A DNA stretch of 37,602 nucleotides, taken from Oehlia diaphana (Eukaryota; Glomeromycota; Glomeromycetes; Glomerales; Glomeraceae). Of the stretch, positions 1-9,382 are shown in pieces. The notes below the pieces were generated by a model that worked only from the letters and a program-made list of their open reading frames with translations, did not search any database and was not told where the DNA came from. The stretch spans positions 4,437-42,038 of the forward strand of contig QZLH01000700.1 of assembly GCA_003833135.1 (NCBI GenBank), read 5' to 3'. Position 1 is the first letter of the stretch, and each line of letters opens with the position of its first letter. The translations under genes and the position numbers were made by a program.

Positions 1-155
1 AAATCACATGACTATGATGTAATTTCGACCATTTCGACTTTAATTTCGACTTTTGACCTTCCCAAGTCGAAATATTTCTACTTTTGGTCTTTAATTTCGA
101 CTTCATGTATATTCTGCACCCTAAAAAATTTCCCGATGTATATATGAATAATTAC
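1..155. repeat. ATTTCGAC-rich noncoding repeat
   Basis: Short motifs ATTTCGAC and its complement GTCGAAAT recur within the first 110 bases, including an inverted pair around positions 43-73. No coding frame is visible. The stretch abuts the truncated end of the polymerase-like pseudogene and may be the end of an inserted repeat, but only one edge is visible. Confidence 0.4.
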
Positions 156-779
156 TTAACATTGCCAACTCGAAAAAGGCAATCTTTCTTCACAGGCTAC
201 TTTGCGGTAATAATACTGGTAGTTTAGATCATCTGAGGCTGTACAAATTCCAATAGCACGGACTGCTTTTAATGCATTATACTGGTCATAGTGGTTCCAT
301 GTTCTCACATGGATATATGGTTTCTTTTCTGCATGGTATCCTTGAAGTGAATAAGCACTAATAGTCTCGATCCCAAACTTTGATGTGCTATTAAGAATAT
401 TAGATAGAATCCTTACTAATTTAGTCATAAATATAGATAACGGTATCTCTTCAGGAACTTTAACATCAAAGAAAGGTCAGATACCTGTAATTTTTATAAC
501 TGCTTTTTGTCCATTAATCAAAGTACCAGTAATATGCAAAATATAGGAGGAGATACCATTTACATATTCAGAGGTATCATCACTAACTTCAGTAGGCATG
601 AAATGTATGGGTTGCTTGCCAGATAGGCTTTGTTGAAGTATAACGGTCATCCCATTATCAAATTCTACTACAATATTATTACATGATGGAATACCAGTTA
701 AGGGGCTGGCGCCATCGTAGTGGAGGGCTGGGGCGGTTCTGGTGCGATCAGTTTGGTCAAAATTAGTTAGTGTATACAT
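156..779 (-). pseudogene. Decayed N-terminal fragment of a virus-type family B DNA polymerase
   Basis: One minus-strand frame runs from an ATG at 779 to a stop at 156 and is broken by an in-frame TGA at 477-479. Both halves share the frame and read like a single protein of about 207 codons. The second half carries a segment with IHVRTWN, a TASDDL motif and YYRKVA. I associate this combination with the N-terminal region of family B DNA polymerases of asfarvirus-like large DNA viruses; that identification rests on recall, not a search. Such polymerases normally exceed 1000 residues, so the exonuclease and polymerase cores are missing. The TGA can be explained by a C-to-T change in an arginine codon. 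Endogenized nucleocytoviruses are known in Rhizophagus, so an old viral insertion is plausible. An alternative is a polymerase from a mobile element. Confidence 0.5.
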
Positions 780-1161
780 GTCGTCAGTAGGAAAAGCTTT
801 ATATGCTCCAATATATTTCCGAAATGTTTAATTAATTTTTTTTGATAGATGTAAAAAAAAGACGCATAGCAGGTTGATAAAAGAAATGGGAAAAAACATA
901 TTCTTAATAGATGACATTTAGGGTAGGTAAGTGCGTAATCTATTATATAAATATTGGCACTTGCCTACCCTATCACTAGTATGTATACGATAACGAACTT
1001 AAACAAATCGTAAAAGAAAGCCTTCTAGATATATACTTTTAGATGGGGGTAACTTTGGAAATATTATATAAAATATTGGAAGAAGTCCCCATTTTTAGAT
1101 AAGTACTCGGGTATGATATAGCCTTCGCATAATATAAAGGCATACCAAAAAGAGATACGAA
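780..1161. other. Noncoding stretch with one hairpin
   Basis: No convincing frame on either strand. The only structure is an imperfect inverted repeat at 919-972 (arms TAGGGTAGGTAAGTGC and GCACTTGCCTACCCTA, one mismatch, spacer about 22 bases). It could be a small foldback element. Confidence 0.5.
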
Positions 1162-1203
1162 GTTGGCACCTCCAATTCTCTAACCAACTGATCCACTAGC
1201 CCA
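1162..1203 (-). other. tRNA-like fragment (A-box), possible SINE head
   Basis: Read on the minus strand, the segment contains GATCAGTTGGTTAGAGAATT, close to the D-arm and A-box of a eukaryotic tRNA (TGGCTCAGTTGGTTAGAGC type). No recognisable B-box or acceptor pairing follows, so it is not a functional tRNA gene. A tRNA-derived retroposon or chance similarity are both possible. Confidence 0.3.
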
Positions 1204-1380
1204 AACTCCAAATGCCACTCAAATATTCCTCAAATATCCCTTAAAAGTTGCAGGAAGGGAAGACTAGAGCCTGGCCACGTGATATCAAAAATTTAGGCGC
1301 AGTAAGTTAACGGCTAGATTTTTAGATACAATAATTCGGCAAATCTCTAAATTGATACTGTGCTGGATGTCATCTGACGC

Positions 1381-1605
1381 TGAGCCTTCTGGGATCACTA
1401 TCATATGATTCTCCTAATAATATGTGTATGGAGTATCACTTGACACAGAGCCTTTTGGGATTACTATCATATGATTCTTCTAACAATATATGCGTAGAGT
1501 ATCACAAAAACTTTAGGCGCAGTAAATTAACAATATATGCGTAAAGAATCACCTGTTACTGAGCCCTCTAGGATCACTATTATATAACACTCCTAACAAT
1601 ATACG
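1381..1605. repeat. Three imperfect copies of a ~60-bp unit
   Basis: Units at about 1381-1439, 1448-1505 and 1558-1605 share the order GAGCC-TCT-GGATCACTAT, a CATATGATTCTCCTAA-type centre, then ATATGCGTA and GTATCAC. Spacers carry TTTAGGCGCAGTAA. No coding frame is present. Confidence 0.7.
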
Positions 1606-2130
1606 TTTTTACTCACGACATCCATTTAGAAAAAAAAAATGATGCGTAGTAAATTTTGATTAATTTTGGCCAGCACTATTCCATAATTTCAGCCAGATCT
1701 TTGGTCATAATAACTTGGAATCTAAACCGGCATATGGAACTGGTGAACTAATAGGATTATGCTAGTACTTTACCACTTTTATGGCGCTACTATGGTGCCA
1801 AATTGGGTCCTAAAATCATGGGTTCAAAAATCGGCTAGAGTTATTACTGTTATAGTGCCAGCCAAAACTAACTAACTATATGGCTGAGGGTGTTTGGTGC
1901 TGTAACAGAATCACGTGACCATGGCGCAGTAAGGCGCAGTCAAAATTCGCTCCATAAATTTGGCCAGAACTTTAGACATAATAATTCGGCACCCAAGCTG
2001 GCAAATTGGTAGTTCCCTACCAGTTCCATAACAGCTCCATAATAGATCTGGGATACTATCAGGTCACTAGCATGGCATCAGGCTGGATCCTCAAATCACA
2101 TGCCCAAAAGATCAGCCGAAATTATGGTAT
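1606..2130. other. Noncoding repeat-derived DNA
   Basis: Contains CACGTGACC (around 1912), repeated GGCGCAGT and GCCAGCCGAAA motifs, and no supported gene. It probably belongs to the element whose right part is duplicated at 4996, but its left edge is not visible. Confidence 0.4.
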
Positions 2131-2766
2131 AGTGCCAGCCGAAATTAATCACAGATCTACTGCGCCACCCAACATGATATTTTTTTACCACATTTTGGGA
2201 TCTAGAAAGGCAACCAAATAGGCGCAAAAAGGTAAGCACTCAATATAGAATTCAGCATCCAATCAGGTATAGGAAGTCGATACCTTTAACATAAAACCAG
2301 GTATCTAAACAGCTACAGAAGGCCAACAACCCTATTATATAATTTAGCATGTAAACGACTCAGAAACAAGAAGAAAAGCGTGATATTTAGATTATATAGT
2401 GGTAGTTAGATTAAATGGTGGGTGGTAGTTAGATTATATGGTGGTAAAAAAAAACAGATAGCAAGAAAGATTTTAAAGGATAGCTAGAGCATAAAAAAGA
2501 TACCTAATTCGTAAAAATAAATAGATTATATGGTGGTAATTAGATTATATTATTTAGATTATATGGTGGTAATTAGATTATATTATTTAGATCATATGGT
2601 GGTAATTAGATTATATGGTGGTAATTAGATTATATGGTGGTATCCAAATTATATAGTGGTAATTAGATTATATGGTGGTATTCAGATTATATGGTGGTAA
2701 TATAATCTAGGGCAAGTGGGATACCACCATTTGATATAATTATATCACATGGTGGTATCCCACTTG
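2131..2766. repeat. Dispersed element, copy 1 (uninterrupted)
   Basis: Nearly identical to 4996-5881 apart from one insertion there and fewer tandem units. The right part (about 2385-2700) is an array of AGATTATATGGTGGTAATT-type units. It ends at a palindrome (2713-2766), beyond which the two copies share no sequence, so that is the element boundary. No coding capacity is seen; a short frame at 2006-2221 is open by chance. Confidence 0.8.
2713..2766. repeat. 54-bp terminal palindrome of copy 1
   Basis: Arms starting CAAGTGGGATACCACCAT pair with ATGGTGGTATCCCACTTG around an AT-rich centre. It contains the same ATGGTGGTA core as the neighbouring tandem units and forms the right terminus of the duplicated element. 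Confidence 0.8.
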
Positions 2767-2899
2767 ATAAGTAGATATGAAGTGTTTAAAAAAGTGATTT
2801 AGAAAAATTTAAAGTATGTATATAATAATATAATTACATAAAATAACGGCTATCTACTAATTATTAAAACTTTAGGAATCAATAAACGATTGGTCTTAG

Positions 2900-3410
2900 A
2901 TGTTTATCAAATTATTTCAACATCTTTCCAACTCTGGATTAAAATTGCCAAAACTTTACTCATGGGTTTACCATATAATCGATTCAATTTGATCCTTTGG
3001 CGCAATTAATGGATACACTACAGAGACATATGAAAGTCTTCACAAAGAATATATTAAAATTCCTTACCGGTTAAGCAATAAAAAGGATATTGAAAGTCAA
3101 ATGATGAAATTAGTAAGTATAAATTTTCTTTATTATAAAATAAGTGTACAATAAAGCTTTTTTTTTACTGACCATAAGTGTATGACAAAAGTAGCTACAC
3201 GTGATCACCTAAAAAGGAAATTTGTACCACAGTATGATAAAACTTTTCAAAATTTTTTAAAAGTGTACGACATAGTTCTTAATAGTGTATTCCAGGGTCC
3301 TGATAGAACTAGCAGAACTAATAGGACGCTGTTAAATAGAGCGTTGTTAAATACTCTTCTGCAAATCCTGGATCTGTTTCTGAAAAAACTCTGCTTATTG
3401 CTTAAGTAAC
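2900..3410 (+). pseudogene. Plavaka/CACTA-like transposase fragment, two exons
   Basis: An exon frame runs from ATG at 2900 to 3112, followed by an intron 3113-3178 (GTAAGT..AAG, 66 bp) and a second exon in phase from 3179. The first exon contains an in-frame TGA just before SFGAINGYTTETYESLHK and then IPYRLSNKK. The pattern of ST/TTE, SLHK and YR-SNK resembles a conserved block in Plavaka-type transposases of fungi, where this block lies after the catalytic core. The second exon (MTKVATRDHLKRKFVPQ) is coding-like until about 3300, after which it runs into the tail of the opposing gag-like pseudogene. The TGA is explained by CGA to TGA. The rest of the transposase is absent. Family assignment is from recall of motif style, so moderate confidence. 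Confidence 0.45.
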
Positions 3411-4711
3411 TGTTCTATATTAGCTGAAGCCTGTAATGTAACTGATTCTTGAGGAATTTTTGTCTCCTTAGGAGGATCCAAATAATAGGAAGTTTTTCTT
3501 TTTGATAAAGTACCCATTTCAGCTTTTGTTTACTCCAATCTTTCTAAATCATCTACCAGTTGTTCTACATCTCGATTATCTCTAAATCTTTGAGCTTCAA
3601 GGTAGTGTTGTTATCGGCCCGGTTCAGTCTGATTTGAAGCTAAAGTCAAGCTGCGCTGATAAAAAGTTAAGCCGAACCAAGCTGAACTGAATCGACTCGA
3701 AAACTCAAGTCAAACCAAGCTGAACCGCGCTGCGGCGGGCCAATGGGGCCGATTGACGCCGCAATATCACGTGACATTATACAAAAGTCTAAAAAAGGAA
3801 AATTTATTATCCACGAAAATTGAAACTTTAAGTTACACAAATTTCCAAAAAAGGCAATTTTCATGCAGATCATTTAATTTCGGCTGGAATTAAAGGTCTA
3901 TTAATTCAGCAGAAATATGTATATTACACAAAATTCCAAAAAAGGCAATTTTATTTTTTACGAAAATTAAAATTTTGGGTTACGCAATATTCCAAAAAAA
4001 GGAAATTTATGTGTAGATCATTTAAATTAGGATTTATATCCCATCAGCCCCATTGGTCCCATCAGCCTGCTGCAACTCAAGTCAAACCAAGTCACGACTT
4101 GAAATTATCAAGTCGAACTGAACCGATTCGGCTTTAAGCTAGAAGTCAAGCTGAATTGACCCCATCAGCCTGGTTTGGCCTGGTTCGGCTTGACTTGGAC
4201 TTAACAACACTACTTCAAGGGTATTTTCTTCATTCAAGCCCCTATAAAACTGATGGGTAACAATTTCTCTACCAAAGCCTAATAATTGACCAGAGTGTCT
4301 AACCTGTTTATAGAAATCACGAATAGGCAAATCTTCTTGAATAAGATTAACAAATTTTATTTCTCGTCAAGCTTTCTGCTGTTAAGGTAAATCACGATAC
4401 ATTTTAGCAAAAGCATAATATAATCGAGCTGGAATAACATATGGAAGACTAGCACCAGCACCTCTACCAATTACAGCAACCCCAGCAGCAATAATATGAT
4501 TAAGATTCTTATTAGTAAATTCTATATTAGCGACAGTTTGCCATACATTGTCATGTATAGTTAAAGCATAATCTGGCCAAACATGTGGATCTACATTACC
4601 AGAATTAGTATTTCTAGTTATCAATGCTTGACCTAAAAAATCAGCTGCTGCACAGTTTGCATTATTCAAAGCTAACCCTTTAAAATTGCCTTCAACACGT
4701 ACAAGTATATT
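3347..4711 (-). pseudogene. Gag-like retroelement protein, decayed and interrupted by a MITE
   Basis: The minus-strand frame starts at the edge of a truncated MITE (4711) and can be followed to 3347. It shows an N-terminal block ending AKMYRDLP, then LIQEDLPIRDFYKQVRHSG, a FYRGLNEENTLE block, an acidic LVDDLERLE segment and a glutamine-rich tail. A F-Y-L, F-RGL, LV--LE order is typical of the C-terminal capsid region of Ty3/gypsy Gag; I assign it on that pattern only. In-frame stops lie at 4382-4384 (TAA), about 4366-4371 (TGA), about 3528 (TAA) and about 3403 (TAA), all explained by CAA or TGG losing C or G. A 610-bp MITE splits the frame inside the NTLE-AQRF junction. No protease, reverse transcriptase or LTR is visible here. 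Confidence 0.5.
3603..4212. mobile_element. hAT-like non-autonomous element (MITE), 610 bp
   Basis: Termini are TAGTGTTGTTA and TAACAACACTA, flanked on both sides by the 8-bp duplication CTTCAAGG (3595-3602 and 4213-4220). Removing the element and one duplicate restores the gag-like reading frame, proving it inserted into coding DNA. An 8-bp target duplication with TA-G-GTTG type ends is the hallmark of hAT elements. The interior holds copies of a dispersed core (CACGTGAC, TTCCAAAAAAGG, GGCCAATGGGG) shared with the loci at 11.3 and 27 kb. No transposase is encoded. Confidence 0.9.
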
Positions 4712-4884
4712 TAAGGTTGCTTGCCGAAACCTAGGGGTTTAGACAAAATGGCGTTTTGCCAAAAAGTGAAATTCTGCTGAAACTATATTAAAGTTATATT
4801 AAAAAACTGGCAAAACTCTAGAGAAAGGCGGAACTGCCAAAACTTATTATAAATGTTGAAACTGCCAAAATTCTGCTGAAACTA
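4712..4884. mobile_element. Truncated hAT-like MITE, same family as 37351-37594
   Basis: Begins TAAGGTTGCTTGCCGAAACC and matches the reverse complement of the complete element at the right edge of the window almost base for base up to 4884, then diverges. The other terminus is missing, so this copy was cut by a later event or a misjoin. Confidence 0.85.
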
Positions 4885-4995
4885 AAGATGTTAGCCGTAA
4901 TTGATTTGCCGATGCCGTAATATTACGGCATACAGCATTACAGTTATGACACTTTTTGTAATACTGTAATTAGTCCGTAATGCTGTAATTATGCN
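4885..4995. other. Unrelated repeat fragment ending at a single N
   Basis: A GCCGTAAT / TGCTGTAAT-rich sequence with an inverted core (GCCGTAATATTACGGC) fills the space and ends at an ambiguous base at 4995, immediately before copy 2 of the dispersed element. This looks like an assembly join. Confidence 0.5.
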
Positions 4996-5172
4996 AGTGC
5001 CAGCCGAAATTAATCACAGATCTACTGCGCCACCCAACATGATATTTTTTTACCACATTTTGGGATCTAGAAAGGCAACCAAATAGGCGCAAAAAGGTAA
5101 GCACTCAACATAGAATTCGGCATCCAATCAGGTATAGGAAGTCAATACCCTTAACATAAAACCAGGTATCTA

Positions 5173-5509
5173 CTGTATAGCGCTGCATACAGTACCCCCT
5201 TGTAATAGTATCCCCTTCAAATAGTACCAGGGTATTATTCAAATCCACATTCGGGTATTTTTGAAAAATACCCCAGTACTAATCAAAATTCGATTTTGAA
5301 TAGTACCCAGATACTAATCATATTCCGACTTAATACTAATCAAAATTTATGTACTAATTTATTTAATTTAATAAAATCAAATGTACTCCCCTTCCAATAT
5401 ACCCCCTTTTAATAGTACCCCCTCCTCCTATAGTATCCCCCCAGGTACTATTCAATCTAAGCGGACTTTCTTGAATAGTACCGAGGGTACTATATGCAGC
5501 GCTATACGG
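5173..5509. mobile_element. TA-flanked MITE (Tc1/mariner-type), 337 bp
   Basis: Copy 1 of the host repeat shows the empty site GGTATC-TA-AACAGC (about 2300-2313). In copy 2 the same site is opened with TA at 5171-5172 and 5510-5511. Terminal inverted repeats of about 24 bp start CTGTATAGCGCTGCATACAG on the left and CCGTATAGCGCTGCATATAG on the right, complemented. The interior is rich in AATAGTACC units. A TA duplication points to the Tc1/mariner group. There is no coding capacity. Confidence 0.9.
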
Positions 5510-5831
5510 TAAACAGCTACAGAAGGCCAACAACCCTATTATATAATTTATTAGCATGTAAACGACTCAGAAACAAGAAGAAAAGCGTGATATTTAGATT
5601 ATATAGTGGTAGTTAGATTAAATAGTGGGTGGTAGTTAGATTATATGGTGGTAAAAAAAAACAGATAGCAAGAAAGATTTTAAAGGATAGCTAGAGCATA
5701 AAAAAGATACCTAATTCGTAAAAATAAATAGATTATATGGTGGTAATTAGATTATATTATTTAGATCATATGGTGGTAATTAGATTATATGGTAGTATCC
5801 AGATTATATGGTGGTAATATAATCTAGGACA

Positions 5832-5881
5832 AGTGGGATACCACCATATGATATAATTATATCATATGGTGGTATCCCACT
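5832..5881. repeat. 50-bp perfect terminal palindrome of copy 2
   Basis: AGTGGGATACCACCATATGA and its exact complement meet at an AT centre. It is the right terminus of the duplicated element, as in copy 1. Confidence 0.85.
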
Positions 5882-5926
5882 GATTTAAAAAAATATTCTA
5901 ACGTTTCTTATTCTTTATTTTTATAG

Positions 5927-6164
5927 GAAATAGTTTTAGGATAACTTGGTAAGGCTATGGTTGATGCAATATTATAAATAAAGAATCAGTCAATGATATT
6001 GAAATAAATATTTTTCAAGTGATTTTGCTGTAATCGTTAATGAATACTTAAGTGGTATCAAACTAGAACCACATAATGCCATTTTGCTTAATCAGAATAT
6101 ACTTTGTATTTTATATAAAAATCAAAGGATTATTTTTTTTAAAATTTTATTTTTTGCTTGTTGA
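5927..6164 (+). pseudogene. Decayed coding exon of unknown function
   Basis: After a good acceptor (TTTTTATAG ending at 5926) the plus strand is coding-like in shifting frames. EIVLG, an in-frame TAA, then LGKAMVDAI is followed by NKESVNDIEINIF in a second frame, and by SDFAVIVNEYLSGIKLEP and HNAILLNQNILCILYKNQ in a third, ending at a TGA at 6162-6164. The amino-acid composition is far less random than in neighbouring AT-rich DNA. Two frameshifts and the stop show it is dead. I do not recognise the family. Confidence 0.35.
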
Positions 6165-6283
6165 ATAATTATGTTTAATATAAAATAAATTATCATATTA
6201 GTATAATTTGTTACGTTAGTACAAATTAATTACATCAATACAAATGAATTACATTACGTTAATACACAATTCAGCATTATAGC

Positions 6284-6578
6284 AGAACTCTGAACATTAC
6301 TAAAAAAACTCAGATCTGAATTTGTATAAACCTTATAATTAATTTCTGTTCCAAATGTATAAAGTTACAGTATATGTAGATTTTAAATTCAAATTTTGCT
6401 ATCTCAGGATCTAGTAATTGGATTTTAATGATCTTTAGCTTGTGAGATTCATTTCAATGAAATGAACATTTTGATATATAATTCATCTTTTTAGGTGTAA
6501 TATTGACTGAAATATCACATTTTAAAATTTTAGTTACAGTATATAGAATCTGAGTTGTTTTAGTAATGTTCGGGTTCT
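6284..6578. mobile_element. MITE with ~30-bp inverted termini, probable 8-bp target duplication
   Basis: Left end AGAACTCTGAACATTACTAA pairs with the right end (read in complement AGAACCCGAACATTACTAAA). Flanks are ATTATAGC (6276-6283) and ATTATATC (6579-6586), an 8-bp duplication with one mismatch, suggesting an old hAT-like insertion. No coding content. Confidence 0.65.
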
Positions 6579-6655
6579 ATTATATCGTAATATTATGGCA
6601 TTTGAAAATCAATTATGCTGAGAAGTATAATTTATATTATAGTTAACAGTTAATA

Positions 6656-6795
6656 ACTTTAACAGAAAATCTATTAAAAATAGCCATTTTAATTTAATAG
6701 AAATATATTAATATTCAATATTAATGGAATTAATTTGATAAATTGTATTTGAAATTTTTAATTAAAAACTTTATAAAAATTTTCACATTAGTAAT
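6656..6795 (+). repeat. Dispersed repeat copy A, left part
   Basis: Aligns to 18605-18750. Shared segments include AACAGAA-ATC, AGCCATTT, GGAATTAATTTGATAA and ATTCACATTAGTAA-type stretches. The homology is then interrupted for about 2.6 kb, which contains the pogo-like element. Confidence 0.75.
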
Positions 6796-6944
6796 AATAA
6801 TTTTTATTTTATTTATATTTTATTAAAATGGAAAATTTAATATAATCAATTATTGTTAATTGTCATTTCAGAACTATAGAAATCTGTTTAGTATATAAAA
6901 TTCAAGTTAAATATTTTTTATGAAATGTGCAACAAAAAGTTATA

Positions 6945-9211
6945 CAGTCAAACTTCAATGTACCAATACCCTATATACCGATAATTTTCTATATTAATAA
7001 ATTTTCACTATTCCATTTCATATTTAATAAAAAAACCTCACTGTACTGATATTATATATAGATTTGTGATGTAACATGTACTGATATTCACTCTTTGTTC
7101 CTGTATAATTGTGTATAATAAAAATGTAATGATAATCAGGTTACACCACATATTACATTGAAATTATCGGCTATTTTACATAATGTAAATGCCCAAATTT
7201 CTACATGTGACAAATGTTTCATTCTTAAAAAATATTTTTAATAAAAAACCATCGAATAGTTCATATTTTACACAAAACATGTATCATGTTTCAACAAGAA
7301 AAAAGAAAATCCACTAAAAAGTCCTCTTAATCAAACAAATGAGTTGTTTTAATACATGCACAGAAGTATCAACTCTGTTTAGATTCTCAAAAAACACTAC
7401 AACTTACCCAAACAGAACTTGCCAACTTATATAATATCAAACAAAATACTGTTTCCAATATTTTTTTTAAAAAAAATAAGTGGCTTTTTATTAATCCAGA
7501 CTCAAAAGAGTCAAATAAATAAAGAGAAAAGCAGGTTCATTTTCCCGGCCCTTTCATTGTGGATTACAAATGCACTTTTTGCAAATCTTGTAATTAATGG
7601 TGATATCTTACACAAAAAAGCTAAATTCTTTATACAGCAATTTGAAATTACTAGGTTTTCAGCTTCTAATGGGTGGATGGATAAATTTAAAAAATGGTAT
7701 AATTTAAAAGAGCATGTTAAGTGGGGTGAAGCAAACAGTGCACTTCTGGAAATATTAGACGAAGAGAGGAATAAATTGCATGAAATTCTTAAAAATTATG
7801 ATTTAAATGATATTTTTAATTGTGATGAAATGGGTAAACTGAATATATTTTAAATAATTTTGAGCATATAATAATTTTTTTTCATTTTTAAGGTTATATT
7901 AGAATCTTAAACCTTTAAAAATGTTAGTGCAAGGTCCTCTTGCTAGGAAGAAAAAATCCAAAAAATGAGTTACACTACTCTTCATATGCAATACAACTGG
8001 TACAGAAAAAATGAAACCACTTTTTATCCATGCTTATCAAAATCCTCAAGCGTTACATAAAAAAAAGAAGATTTACTGATAGAATATTATTGGAACTTAA
8101 CTTCCTAGGTGCAAGTGTCTGTATGGAACGATTATTTCACAAAATTGGATAAATGAATGCGATTACAAAATCGCAAAATTCTATTACTTGTTAATAACGC
8201 TTCTGTATACGTTATTGATGAAAATGTGAGATTGACAAATGTGACTGTACACTTTCTGCCATCAAATACTACAGCATATTTGCAACCTTGCGATGCAGGA
8301 ATTATTAAATCTTTTAAGGTAAGTTGATATTTAATTATTAACTTATAAATATAAGAATTATTAATTTTTAATTATTTAGGCACAGTACTGGAAATTGATC
8401 GTTAGGAACAGAATTGAAGCGTATGAAATTTCTCAAGAATTAAACAAAGGAGTTACGCCTATAAATATTTGTGATGCTATTAATTTTAGTAAAGAAGCTT
8501 GAAATTTTGTAAGTCAACGAACAATTGTTAACTGTTAGAGGCATACAGGAATTCTTTCATAAGATGAAATTGATGAAGGCGAAGAAAATGAAGATCAAGC
8601 TGATCAAGAAGCTTACAATGAAATAGAATTACAAGAACTTATTGACCAACTTTCATATGATGATCCTATAGATGCGAAAGAATTCCTTTATATTAATGAT
8701 CATTTACAAGTTGATGAAGGCTGACTGATGAAGAAATTGTATCCATAATAAAATCAAATGATAATGAACCAAAAACAGATCCAATTGAAGAATCTCCAAA
8801 GGTAATTTCAAAAACAGAAGCTCTAGATAATTTGGATAATTTTATTTTATTTTTTGAATATTCATTAGATATTTCTATTGATCTAAATGAAACAAGTTTA
8901 TTACGAAAACTAAGATATAAAGTTTTAAAATCACATATTAATAGCCTAAAATAAACTATATTAGATCATTTTATTCAAATTGTGTAATATTTACGCTGAT
9001 ATTTTTATTTCTTAATATATAAATACTAATAAATATTAGTTAAATCTATCGTTTTAATAATAATAATCCAAATTTTATATCTAATTTTATAATAAATTGA
9101 TCGACGATATAAATTTCATATAATATATATAAATTTATAATATACCGATAATATGATATACCAATACAATTCCCCCAAAAACAACTGTATTGGTACATTG
9201 AGATTTGACTG
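6945..9211 (+). mobile_element. pogo-like (Tc1/mariner superfamily) element, 2267 bp
   Basis: Terminal inverted repeats CAGTCAAACTTCAATGTACC (left) and CAGTCAAATCTCAATGTACC (right, complemented) are bounded by TA on both sides (6943-6944 and 9212-9213). A second, inner motif (ATACCGATAAT / ATTATCGGTAT type) is also present at both ends. The CAG start, TA duplication and the HTH plus DDE transposase inside place it with pogo/Tigger elements. It has full length for such an element but the gene is dead. Confidence 0.9.
7286..8954 (+). pseudogene. pogo/Tigger-type transposase, inactivated
   Basis: Reading from ATG at 7286: a helix-turn-helix region with LTQTELANLYNIKQNTVSNI, a second CENP-B-like DNA-binding region with WITNALFANLVINGDIL, KAKFF and SASNGWMDKFKKWYNLK, then the DDE domain with FNCDEMG (first D), VTLLFICNTTGTEK, LLLVNNASVYV and LPSNTTAYLQPCDAGIIKSF (third D). 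Introns are 7834-7892 and 8319-8379, both GT..AG and short. The usual VDNA second catalytic motif reads VNNA here, so the aspartate is lost. Stops at TAA/TGA/TAG positions include NFSKEA-TGA and C-TAG-RHTGIL, where this family has tryptophan. At least three frameshifts (near 7545, 7910 and 8720) also break it. A long acidic C-terminal tail ends at 8954. Confidence 0.9.
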
Positions 9212-9382
9212 TATGTAATTTACATAATTTACATACTTAATATTGTATCTGTAAAATTTTAAGTTTTAAATATAAAATTTTAAAATTATAAGTTATGTTA
9301 TATAAAAACTAGAATTATATATAATTTGTGAAAATTAAAAAGTAGGTAGTATTCTGCAAGTTTTGCAAATAAATTTCATATA

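Larger units (their letters stand above)
4996..5881. repeat. Dispersed element, copy 2 (with insertion)
   Basis: Matches 2131-2766 apart from a 339-base addition at 5173-5511 and fewer ATGGTGGTA units. It ends at the same terminal palindrome, after which the flank differs from copy 1. Confidence 0.85.

Noticed and set aside
1162..1203. Functional tRNA gene
   Set aside because: Only an A-box-like segment is present; no B-box, anticodon arm or acceptor stem can be folded.
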